Assembly: GCA_029945375.1 (NCBI GenBank) | Contig: JAQOTE010000038.1 | Span: 1-43,677, forward strand | Length of the DNA: 43,677 nt | Reading direction: 5' to 3' | DNA from: Agaricus subrufescens | Lineage: Eukaryota > Basidiomycota > Agaricomycetes > Agaricales > Agaricaceae | Shown: positions 23,301 to 33,849 of the stretch, piece by piece | How the letters are laid out: each line of letters opens with the position of its first letter | Numbering within the stretch: position 1 is the stretch's first letter | Notes under the pieces: generated by a model | Seen by the model: only the letters and a program-made list of their open reading frames with translations | Databases searched by the model: none | What the model was told of the DNA's origin: nothing | Translations under genes and position numbers: made by a program

Positions 23301-26300
23301 TTATTTAGGAAGAGAGTTGAGAATCCTTACAAGAACCCAATTAACATCACCCAAAATAACCTCTAACTCTGACATCAAAGCTGGTGTCACAGCATGATGT
23401 GCCCACCATGCCAATGCTATGATAATAATAAAAAAGCCATTTGGGCCTGAACGTCTTAGAGAAGACCAATCAACATTCTCAGAAATATCCTGAGTCAATT
23501 GACCATCCTCTAGCACACGTTCAGATGGCTGAAGTAACTTCCACCACTTACAAAATGCCACCTTATAGTCACTAATGATAATTTTGGGAATAATTGCCAG
23601 TTTGCGAGCATTTTTGATCCAGATCCCCACTTGGGGTGGCCGCCCTGCACAATTGAGGTTCTAGGATTCTTAGATCAATGAATAATACCTCAAAAAAAAG
23701 ACACTTACTCTCCCTCTACTACAAATGACTTCTAGTTGAAGCCAATTCTCCACAAGTGCTGACCAGAATTGGGAGCCACTGCCCACAGTCTTGAAAAACT
23801 GTTTAGCATCACGAGCAAATGAAGGAAGTGAATTAACACATTCATCAGGAACTGAAGTAGTAATTGTTGAGATCAATCCTAACTTTGAAATGGAATGCAA
23901 ACCTTTGCCATGGATACTAATCATGGGATCAGCAGTAGTCACAGCTGTCCCATCCATCGGATCATCCCGAGATTCAGCAGGAGAAATGTGGTCTTCATTC
24001 GAAGTTAGAGGATATATTGTAATACCTTTTAACGGACATACCTTCGGTAGAATCCTTAGATGGTCCTTTAGCCACGTCCTCAGACATTACTCTAGCAGCC
24101 TCACCGGGGTCAGATGGAGGTGTAAGAGTAGCTATGCTACCTGTCAGACCACCCAGAAGTTGTGCAGGAGGTGCAAACGGGAGTGATGGACCATCATCTG
24201 TAAGTACATATAGTGTAGATATAATGAACGTAGGAATGGGGGACAATAATTTAACGTACCATTGGCCAAGCCCTCAGACGACACTCTTACAGTCTCACCA
24301 GGGGCAGACGGAGGCATAAAATCTATTACACCATCCAGCGGACCATCTTGCACTTGCGCAGATGTGGGTGACAGTGATACACCGCCCTCTGCATGTACAT
24401 GTGTTATAGATACGACGAATGCAGTGGGAGACAATTGATTGACGTACCTTTGGCCATGCCCAGAGATGACACTCTCACAACCTCATTGAGGTCAGATGGA
24501 AGCATGAGATCCGTTGCGCCATCCAGCGAACCATCTTGCACTTGTGCAGATGGGGGTGTGGGTGATATGCCGCCTTCTGTAACTATGTGTGTTTTAGATA
24601 TGACGAACGCAGGAATGAAGGACCACCAAGTAAGGTACCTTTGGCTGTGTTCTCAGATGACAATCTGGCAGCCTCACCGGGGTCAGATTGAGGCGTCAGA
24701 GTAATTGTGCCGCCCATCAAAACATCCTGAAGTTGCGCAGGAGATGGAGATGTGCGCATGAGTGACGTGGCATCTTCTGTAAGCCCGCACGTTGTAGCTG
24801 ACGTGGACGGGGGTGCGGTGTTGCCTTCTGTAACCGTAGACGGTGCACCTAAGCCTCCTGCGACGCCTTCGCTGTCGTTCTGTGCCGTGGTCCCATCAGA
24901 AGTAGACCTATAATAAAATTTCGAGTCAGCGAGACAATTACAATGCGTGCTCCAAAACTTACCGAAGTTTATACCTCTTCATGGGCCGCTCATCCCCAGA
25001 GCCAGAAGGGACCTCATCAGGGCTTGAAAACATCAGCCAAGCCTGACGCTTCAGTATAAACCAAAATCACGCACCTCAATTTGTTCCCTCCCTTCTCAGC
25101 TCCCTTCTTCCTCTTCATAGTCTTGATTTCCTTCTTTTCATTCGCCATCACGTCCTTCATTGATGGAATGCCCATCGAGGTAAAGATTTGCTTGATCTCG
25201 GCAATGTTCGCCTCTCTCTGGAGCTCGTACTCAGAAAGCGGAGGGGGCATTTGCTTGCCAGAGCGAGCCACCGGCTGCTTCTTCTTTGGCGAAGGATCGT
25301 GGCTTTGCACATTGCTGTCACAGGACGGAGCTGGGTCTGGAGGTGCGGAGGTAGGAGAAGCAACAGAGTCATGGCGTGAGAAGTTGGCTGATACAATCTG
25401 ATCAGCATTATCATGTTGGATATAACTATGACTTACGATATGCTGCGCGGATGAACTTGTCCCAACGCTGGGCTTGTTCCTGGTACAGCTCTTTGCCAAG
25501 ATAAGTCTCAAAATCCAATTCGGACTCCTCGGCATTGCCGTTCACTCTATCAGAAAAAGCGGTGAGTGTTCGCAGGCCTATGCAACACGAAGTTTACTTA
25601 CATCAACGACCTAAGCATCCCATCGCGGTGGTCGGGGCCACCAGCTAAAATAGTGAAAACCCATCCTGTCTTTTTGTGCAGAGACTTGACACAAGACGAA
25701 AGGGTGTTCACTAGCAAAGCGATATTCCTAGCAGTAAAGGTGAGTTCAAACTTCTGAGACACGTGTCAACACTCACTTCTGTTGCCCTTCTTCATCGGTA
25801 TCCTCATCTGGGTCAACTTTCTTAGCTTGGCGTTCATTACGGACGCGCTCCTTGACCTCCTCCGTCTCCTTATCAAACTCTTGTTGAACCACCTCATTGG
25901 AAACTTTCATCCTTTCTTGCTTCGTCAACTTCGTCTTTTCACCCCCGCTGGACTCGAGGAATTTTGCGTAGGCCACCTCAACAAGAGCCTTCAACTTGGG
26001 CTCCCAGTAAAGGCTGTGGTAGACCTGGTAGACTGAAGGAAGTCTGGCCTTCCTGCGAAGCTCGATTGTCTGTCGAGATGTTGATTCCCGGGTGTTGTTG
26101 TAGAACCACGCCCTCAGTCGCTGTATAAAGTGTGTTAGACAGAACACGGTGAGTTCATGATGTTCTTACTGTGCCCATTGCCGCGCGTTTGGATGCCAGG
26201 GCCTTCACTTTGTCACCCTCGTGATCGCGTAGTTCCTCCTCGCCCAGTTTGTTGAGGTCGAATTCTTCCATAAACTCGATGGCCACGCGCGCCTTGAATT

Positions 26301-26397
26301 GCCTGGTAGTGCCATCGGATTGGGCTTTCACCCAGCTAGCATGGCGTGCTTCGAGCCATTCACGTTGTGCAGGAGTAGTCCACTGAGCGCGTGTCAT
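23301..26397 (-). CDS. KDZ companion gene: uncharacterised mushroom protein with amplified exon cassettes
   Basis: Unknown function; the start (TPAQREWLEARHASWVKAQ) and end recall an uncharacterised mushroom family often seen near transposons (from memory, unchecked). Exons in order: ATG 26397 to about 26170; 26120-25777 (RLRAWFYNNTRESTSRQ, then charged sequence ending DEDTDEEGQQ); 25727-25602 (TGWVFTILAGGPDHRDG); 25546-25437; 25336-25075 (ends in a Lys-rich segment); a short exon (GSGDERPMKR); four Ser/Pro/Thr-rich repeat exons (24800-24060); and two terminal exons (SGSQFWSALVENWLQLE; KVAFCKWWKLLQPSERV; NGFFIIIIALAWWAHHAV; stop 23301). The first three exons total 698 nt and the later joins keep frame. 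It converges on the left TIR. Hydrophobic near the C-terminus, possibly one membrane segment. Confidence 0.75.
24060..24800 (-). repeat. tandem intron-exon cassettes of about 190 bp
   Basis: Four copies of an exon plus its following intron. Donor sites (GTAC) lie at 24638, 24447 and 24259, so the spacings are 191 and 188. Two fully delimited exons (24576-24448 and 24388-24260) are exactly 129 nt, so adding copies keeps the frame. Each exon encodes a variant of 'SP-SAQ-QDG-LDG--D-M-PSDPGE--RVSSE-AKG'. Introns also align, with ACATAGTTACAG or ACATGTACATGCAG acceptors. Confidence 0.9.
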
Positions 26398-26644
26398 GGT
26401 TATTGAAAAAGCCTAGGAAAAATGAAAATATCGACGAGGGTACGTATCTCCATTTACAGGTTACCCGTGCCGTGTTGAATATAAGAGGTATAGACAATTT
26501 TACAACATCAAATGCTGAGCTGCGGGTTTGTCTTTTTTGTTGTATGACTTCTTGTGGCCATGAACGACGCTAGCGAAACAGTCTCAGTGGTTGCCCAAGG
26601 CTCGCTCAATCGAATTGTCCACCTCTGCCTTCTGGTTTTCAAGA
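26398..26644. other. 5' flank of the companion gene
   Basis: Presumed promoter and 5' UTR of the minus-strand gene inside the transposon. No TATA box or conserved site recognised. Confidence 0.35.
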
Positions 26645-26873
26645 ACACGCGCGAGGCCTCCCACGACATTCTGGAACATAAAGGACACGCGCGACGCCTC
26701 CCATAACATTCTGCAACATCAAGGACATGCGCGCTGCGTTCTCGTTTTCAAGAACACGCACGAGGCCTCCCACGACATTCTGCAGCATAAAGGACAAGTG
26801 CGAAGCCTCCTACAACATTGTGCAACATCGAGTACACGCGCGAGGGCCCCCCACAACATTCTGTAGCATCCTG
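26645..26873. repeat. 40-bp minisatellite
   Basis: Five 40-bp units beginning ACACGCGCGAGGCCTCCCAC or a variant and containing ACATTCTGCAACAT, plus one 29-bp aberrant unit after the second copy. It lies just upstream of the companion gene. Units differ by several substitutions, so it is older than the 155-bp array. Confidence 0.85.
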
Positions 26874-27139
26874 ACTTACGCGATCGAAAGTGAAGGAAAA
26901 CTCACAGATGGTCTCGTCAACTTGCGCTCTTGCGCCCAATGGCGCCAGCGAGAGTGCTGTGGTGCCTTCATCAAATACTCCCATACATCTGCATTGGCAC
27001 GTATAAAAGTCCTTTTGCTACGAATCGTCATCTTGTCGATAGTACAATTGTAACGTCACATGGATATAAAAAAAAATGGATCTTACGATCTCGCTTGAGT
27101 GATCATCACGTGTGTAAGGGCGGGTTGAATCCGGGGAAT
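26874..27139. other. KDZ internal spacer
   Basis: No gene or repeat recognised between the minisatellite and the 27140 repeat. Confidence 0.35.
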
Positions 27140-27690
27140 AAATAGATTAGCCGAGAATCGGGCAGGAACCCTGGAACAAGGCGATATCACATGCTCCCCG
27201 TGCACGGCCGAGATGGCCGCTCATTGTGGATGGCTGTTGATTGTCATGTGAGACAGTGACAAGGATGACTTACCCACCGATTTCCCTCGCATCAAAATCG
27301 TTGGGACAGATGATTGTTGCGCGAGACAATGACAAAGGCTACTTGCCCAACGTCTATACTCGCATCAAAATGCTTTGCGGGTCTATCCGCCCAACCAATG
27401 GTTTCCCACGCGCACTCGGGAAGAAATAGACTAGCCGATGATGGGGGAGCCAGCCGATATCACATGCTTCCCGTGCACGGCCGAGATGGGCGCCCATTGT
27501 GTAAGACAGTAACAAGGGTGACTTGCCCATGGTTGCCTGTCGCATCAAAATCCTTTTGGCAGTTTATTGTTGCGTGAGACAATGACAAGGGCTACTTGCC
27601 CACCGTTTACACTCGCATCAAAATCCTTTTCGGGCGTATCCCGCCCCATCAAGAGTTTCCCACGCATACCGACTGAATCCCTAACACTCG
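27140..27690. repeat. internal duplicated block of the KDZ element
   Basis: Two degenerate copies of a module about 270-290 bp long. The shared landmarks are GATATCACATGCT, CCCGTGCACGGCCGAGATGG, GAGACAATGACAAGG-CTACTTGCCC and CTCGCATCAAAATC. The last two also repeat at shorter spacing inside each copy. No coding frame is supported. Confidence 0.75.
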
Positions 27691-28834
27691 TTTTCCCGTC
27701 TCCTTGGAGAAATCTAGTGCTAAAACAGCCGTTGTACCATTGGATTGTATGTATGTATCTGTATAAGCACTGTATCTCGTACACATTCATGCATTAGGAT
27801 TACATTACACGACAAATGTCCCAGACACCTGATCTGAATAAAACACAGCTGCAGAGCATGTTTCCGAGTCAGTGCATAATCTAGTGAATGGATTCGATAC
27901 ATGGATATGGGATGGTCGTGTGAGTGGAAGGGCTTAGGCATACAAAAGTATAGGCTTACTGTGTCTAATTTACTAGAGTCGTGCTTTTGAAGAGGTAGCT
28001 TCGTATTTTTGGACTCATGTAGTGCGGCGCACAGCGTGGCTCCTATGCGCCTTTGAGCGCATAGTAGTTCTGTATGTTGTGAAAAAGAGATCTCGAGAAA
28101 CAGACAAAATCCGGATGAGATATTTCAATTCTTCATCAAATTGTACATCGATGACTTGTAGAACTCGACCCAGCTCGCATTTTGATAACCTTAGGTCTCT
28201 AAGTGGGATTTAAAACCTATACGGTCATGTAGACATTGACCATGGCTTCCAAATACAAAAGGAATCTCGCAAATCAACCGGGAAATCAAAAAAGCATAGA
28301 GTGTGTACCACAAAAGTGGGTGCTGATGCGAAACCCGCGAGACGAAATTATGCACGATATCAGTTCTTCAACAACCACATTGTTGTACAAATTTTGTTCC
28401 TCGGTCAATTGTCGAGATTTTTTTTTCAGTTTAAAGCCCTCAATAATCCTTGTTCAGAAGTGTTAACTTTATATCGCAGCAGTCAGTATATGACCGTCGA
28501 AATGTAATTTTATTAAGGCTGCCTAATGATTGATGTCTAATGTCACAAAGAAGTGGTTATATCTCCTCCAGTTTTTGATCACACTCCGAGATTCTTCTTG
28601 TGTATAATACCTCACACAAACGCGCACAGAGGCGCATTATACTGAGCGCGTGCGCCACAGTGCGTCAATTCATACATGCCCCGCCATCATTACAATTTGA
28701 TACGACCGTAAACTACATAAATCACTTCTACCATAGCTTATATGATACTTACATTGCCGTGTACATACATAAATACTGACGACACATCCATAACGGTGAT
28801 AGCTTGAGAGCATTATGCCCTCAAGGACGGTAGG
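27691..28834. other. KDZ internal region without recognised gene
   Basis: Short frames only, none with a motif. The stretch 28600-28680 has several GCGC/GCGCA-rich words. It separates the two inverted internal repeat blocks. Confidence 0.4.
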
Positions 28835-29060
28835 AATGGGTGCTAGACGTTCAGAAAGTGTGCGTGGGAAGGTATTGATGCGGCTGGAATTCAGCCAAAA
28901 ATGGAATCAGGCGCGAGCGCAACAGTGGGCAGGCATCTCTTCTCATTGTCTCACGCAACAACTAAGTGCCATCGGTGATGAGCGGCCATCTCGGCCATGC
29001 GCTACAAGCATGTGATATCGGCTTGTTCCTTGTTCCATTCTCGGCCATCTCATTCCCTTC
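28835..29060. repeat. inverted copy of the internal block at 27140-27690
   Basis: Reads in complement to the 27140-27690 module: GTCTCACGCAACAACTAAG against CAGTTTATTGTTGCGTGAGAC, CGGCCATCTCGGCCAT, then GCATGTGATATCGGCTTGTTCC. The two blocks therefore form an internal inverted repeat around the 27.7-28.8 kb spacer. Confidence 0.75.
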
Positions 29061-29168
29061 CGCATTTGAATCCCCGACGCATAAACTGTATATTCTATCA
29101 GCCACACTATGATTACCTGACGATTACCTCATCACTCGAGACCCATCATGTCGATTCTTTCCCTTCCC

Positions 29169-29312
29169 CATTTTCAATCTCCGACTCGCGAACTGTACAT
29201 TTTTATCAGCCACGTCATCACAGCGAACTTCGCAACTCCGCATTTTCAATCTCCGACCCACAAACTGTACATTTTTATCAGCCACGTCATCACAGCGAAC
29301 TTCGCAACTTGA
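29169..29312. repeat. 72-bp tandem duplication
   Basis: Two adjacent 72-bp units starting CATTTTCAATCTCCGAC and sharing TTTTTATCAGCCACGTCATC, nearly identical. A more diverged partial third unit precedes them at about 29050-29160. The array lies upstream of the transposase and may include promoter elements. Confidence 0.85.
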
Positions 29313-30030
29313 AGTCGCAGTCAGAATATATCTTAGCCTCCTTGATCATTAAGTAATGCTGAACATCCAGACTGATATTGCTGACGTGTTGACAAATTAT
29401 AGAAACCTAATGCGATGTTAAACACAGATTGAGTACTTGAACGTTGCTGGCAAGGGTTCACGAGGTTATTGAGACTGCGCAGGGTGCCCTCGAACACCAG
29501 GTTAACACTCCACACCAGGTGAACGCTGGGAGCCACCGAGGCCATCGCGTTATGCTGAATTGACATAGGAATTGAGAGAAGGTCACTAGGAGTCTTTAGA
29601 CCTTCTCGCCGGCCTCATCAAGGCCAGAACGCAAAGATGGCGAGTTTGTGCAGGTCGCTCGCGAACGATACTCGAATGATAGCAGTTTGTTTGCCCTAGG
29701 ACCGTCGAGTCAGAAGTGTCAGAGCCTCCGATGTGTTTAAGGGTGCGAAGAGCTCAGTTTTCTCTAAGGCCCAATTATTGGCGTTTTCATTTCTGCCAAT
29801 CTTCTCGCTCTGGGAGTCAGGTGATTCAGAGTTCCAGCTCACTTCGACACCACTCTGACACCACATTCTGCACGCTACGCCATTGTCACCTGTCCAACAT
29901 TCCTCAACTTGAGTTCACGACGTCACACGTGGTTTTCATCCAACTCCCCCCTAGCGTTGAGTCATTTACAACTTCTTTTTTCTTTCAAGGTCGCTGACAT
30001 ATAGCGAATGTCCGGTTCATTTCTAGGCAC
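29313..30030. other. upstream region of the KDZ transposase
   Basis: No gene recognised. It should contain the transposase promoter and 5' UTR. A pyrimidine-rich stretch lies immediately upstream (TTCTTTTTTCTTTC near 29970). Confidence 0.4.
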
Positions 30031-33000
30031 ATGTCAGATACAGGACAACCCAAACGACCGTCCTCTCCAGGTTCTGTAAGTCTGGAAGATGACAGAAGAC
30101 CTGCCAAGAAGGAGAGAACTGCGCGCCGTGCAAAGGTCGACCATAAGGGCCGCGACCATAGACGTGTCACTTCCGTTCGCGTCAAGAGCAGTACAGGCGC
30201 TTATAGGTCACGTAGGATGAAGGAGGAAAAGGTGGAACCCACGCTATCAGTACCTGTGGAGAATGGAGATACCAGCGAGGCGATTGGACCGGTGAGTACA
30301 TGTGGCAGTTAGAAAGAGTAAAACGTCTCTGACAGTGGATAATTATCAGGCTAGTCCTTCATCCTGGGCCCCAAACGTTGACTCTGAAATCGCAACTGAC
30401 AACCTGGACGCGACAATCAGGCCTAAGAGAAAAAAAAACACCACGGCCGTAAGTGTGATATTAGGCTTTTTGTTCTTATTGACTTACTACGGAACGATGT
30501 CACTTAGACAAAACTCCAAGATTGGTTAGCATACCGCGATTCCACCCTTGATGAACTTCTGCGGCTCGAAGGCCCAGCCGTACACCATGACTCCGATGGG
30601 CGCACCATGTGCTCCTTCTGCTCCTCAAGTGATGCGACGGGCAGTCTTTTTCAATGCGTGGATTGCATTCAAGGTGTCTCTAGCGTGATGTGTAGAGACT
30701 GCCTTCTGAAAGGCCATCAGCAGAACCCGCTACATCGTATAAATGTATTCAATCCCACCCCCATGCCAAACAACATACTAACACCAGCGTAGAAATGGAC
30801 TGGAGTCTTTTTTATCAGTACTAGTCTTCGCGATGTGGGACTTCGTTGCCAGTTAGGCCATGCTGGCTCTCTCTGTCCTGACCCACGCCCGGGGCCATCC
30901 GACTTTGTGGTTTTCGACTCAAATGGATTTTCGCGAGTCAGCGTGGACTTCTGTGGCTGCACCAAATCACTTGGTGTCCCCCCTCGTGTTCAACTACTGC
31001 GGGCAGGATGGTTCCCAGCTTCTTCTGAGCGACCTCGCACGGCATTCACCTTTAATGTCTTGAACGCATTTCATCAGCTGACCTTACAAGGAAAAACAAC
31101 ATTATACGATTATTATCATTCCCTGACCTTTCAAACTGACAACTTGATGCTTGGGAAGCCTGCGGTACGTTCTCTAGATGCTGGACTATCAGGATATCCT
31201 TTATCTAACCGTTGTCTCTTCAAGCATCGATACAAGGAGTTCCAACATGTGTTCCGTGTTTGGCGCCACCTGAAATCATTGAAGCAGGCAGGTCGAGCGC
31301 ATGATCCAGAAGGTGTGGGGGCCACATCTAATGGTGAACTTGCTCTTGAATGTCCTGCTTGTCCGCATCCTACCAAAAACCTCCCCGAAAACTGGGAGAA
31401 TTTCCCCCCCAATCTACGGTGAGTGTGATCCTTCATCAATTTGGGGTAGGTAATCATCCTATATGTAGATTCCTTTTTACGCTGTTCATAGCCCTTGATG
31501 CAAACTTCAAACTCAAGAACAAAGAACGTGGTATTCAAGATTTCGAGTTGGATCCTGGATTAGGCTGTTATGTCGAGCATGCCCCTTACCAGAAGCATAT
31601 TTTGGGACATGACACGGAAGCTGAGGTAGGTACAACTCACCTGCATGATATACAACCACTTAACAAACTTTTAGCTAAATTCATGTTCCTCGGATCATAC
31701 AGCAATTGCAAGGGCTAATACGTCCATTCCAGGGTACTGTGTAAATGGTGTTGGTGCTAGTATTTGTTCACGCCATTCACTCATTCGCCGAAATGGTGTA
31801 GTTGATCTACCGAAGGGAGAAAAGTAAGCACACATTTTATATTCTGGGATTAATGCTGATGCTGTGATAGATATTCAAGTATGGACTACATGATACTGTC
31901 GGCATTAATGGGTATTTCCCTTATGCGAGTGTTGATATCCTATGACATTGGGTGTCAATGGATGAAACACTTTTACAGGCGCATGGCTGAGTATCCAAAG
32001 GAAATGCAGCTTCCAGATAATACTGTTGTGGATATTGGGATTCCCAGCTGGCATGTTAATGGTCATGGATCATTTTGTCGAGCAACCTATTCACTGAATC
32101 ATATTTCGGGTGTTGGGCGGACTTGTGGAGAAGATATTGAGATAGGTTGGTCTCATACAAATGCACTTGGTCCTAGTGTCAGGGAGATGGGTCCAGCTAT
32201 GAGACGTGAAACACTGAATTATCACTGGAATGGATGGAATTTCCGAAAATATGTGGGATTTCGTGAGTAGATTTATTTTTCACCTCTTAACTGCAAATCT
32301 GAGTTCATTATACAGGGAGTCTGTTTGCAAAGCGATTTGAAGATGCAGTTGTGATGAAGGATAAGCATGAAGCTAATCTGTCTCTTCTTTCATCAGGATT
32401 CTCAGAGGCAACACTTGCAAAATGGAGACGGATGGTTGATGATTGGGAGGATGAACGTTCACAGTGGTCTCGGTCCAAGTTCACTCTTAGGCCATCAAAA
32501 CCTAATCCATTTATGGAGCATGAGATATGTAAGTGGCTATCTATTATGACTAATCTCAACATTAATCCACTTTGTTTAGCCAAGTCAATTCAAGAGATTC
32601 GCTTGGAGTTAGCAAGAAAAGAAGCAGCTGATGCTACTCGGGGCGTTATCTCACCACACAAGATTAGTATTGGTGATTTCATTATCAAGGGATTTGAGCT
32701 TGAAGAACAACAGTAAGTACACTTCTTTTTGGTGATCATATAATAACTAACTTGGTGATTTAGATTTAGGCTATTACAGGAGGCTTCATTGATAGGAAAA
32801 CTTGATCCTACTACAAAACCAACAAAGAAGCAAGTTGATCTACAAGAAAAGCGTAATACTCTTCATCATCGTATTGCCCAATGGCGGAAGATCCAATTGG
32901 ATCATATGCCATTTCTTGGATCACAGCCAAGTATATCTGCCACTTTGGATATTGATGACCAGGCAACAGGTGAAGCAGCAGAACTACTTCCTTTGTTTCT

Positions 33001-33808
33001 GCCACTTTCTGTTCCTTCAACCTTTCATAGTTTCCCTTCAATGAAGTTATTGATGGAAACAGAAGTTCAACTCCGTATTGGGCAGGCAGATGAAGCTCTT
33101 GAAACAATTCGCCGAAATCGTCGCACAATTACAAGTCTCACTATATTCAAGCAGTTGAATATCTCAGGCACTGGCAACAAGCAAAATACTCGTATTCGTA
33201 ATCTTTTTGATTGCTATAACCATCGCATTCAACTTGCAGCTAACATTTATCGACATGCCCATCATTTGATAACCACCTTTCAACCTCATGACCCATCACT
33301 TCTTCGGCTCAAAAAGCTTGCTCCTGAAGACATCCGTGGACCAGGACGAGGGTCAGAAGAAAAGGAAGCTGCAGGAAGATATCAAATGTCTTGGATTTGG
33401 TTGGCAAGTAATAGCAGGCAAGCTTCTGATGAAGAGGATGAAGAATTTATTAGTTCAATGCAAGTTGAGTGGGTCAAAGCACTAGCAAGGAAGAACCGGT
33501 GGAATGAAGAATACTTGTTGATTCAAGAGGAAATGCGGCGCACAGTTGCTTATTTGGAATGGAAAGCAGAGTGGTGGATGGAACAGGCAACAAAAAGAAG
33601 GGTCGATGATCAGGGTTTGGCCCAGGGATTGCATGCATATGCTTATCAACAAGCATATTTGCAAGAGGCAATGGCAAAGAGCTGTGTCAAGAAATGGGTA
33701 CCATTGTTGAAAATACATGGAGGAGATATAAACTGGGCAAGTAAGTATGAAGGTGAAGAAGGAGATGAGTTAGAAAAGGAGAGTGATGAAGAGTCTGAGG
33801 ATGAGTAG
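30031..33808 (+). CDS. KDZ transposase, 11 exons, apparently intact
   Basis: Exons: 30031-30291, 30350-30448, 30508-30744, 30793-31164, 31225-31418, 31469-31629, 31703-31823, 31871-32262, 32316-32528, 32580-32712 and 32764-33808. They sum to 3228 nt and give 1,075 aa without a stop. The N-terminus is basic (about 1-120). A CxC-type zinc cluster follows: CSFC at about 155-158, CVDC, CRDC, then CQLGHAG near 218 and VDFCGC near 250. The RNase H-fold catalytic region carries the candidate acidic residues in ALDANFKLKN (about 398), SYDIGCQW (about 507) and CGEDIEIGWSHTN (about 568-572). This arrangement is characteristic of KDZ transposases. The C-terminus is helical and ends acidic. The exon-6 donor (31629 or 31625) is the least certain; 31629 keeps frame. 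Confidence 0.9.
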
Positions 33809-33849
33809 GAGAGATTATAACTTAGTCAATTTGGCTGTAGTGTTTACAA

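Noticed and set aside
23301..26397. TET/JBP dioxygenase as the KDZ companion gene
   Set aside because: TET/JBP genes are known to travel with KDZ elements in mushrooms, so I looked for the HxD...H iron-binding pattern in the companion gene. None was convincing, and the conserved blocks are unrelated.
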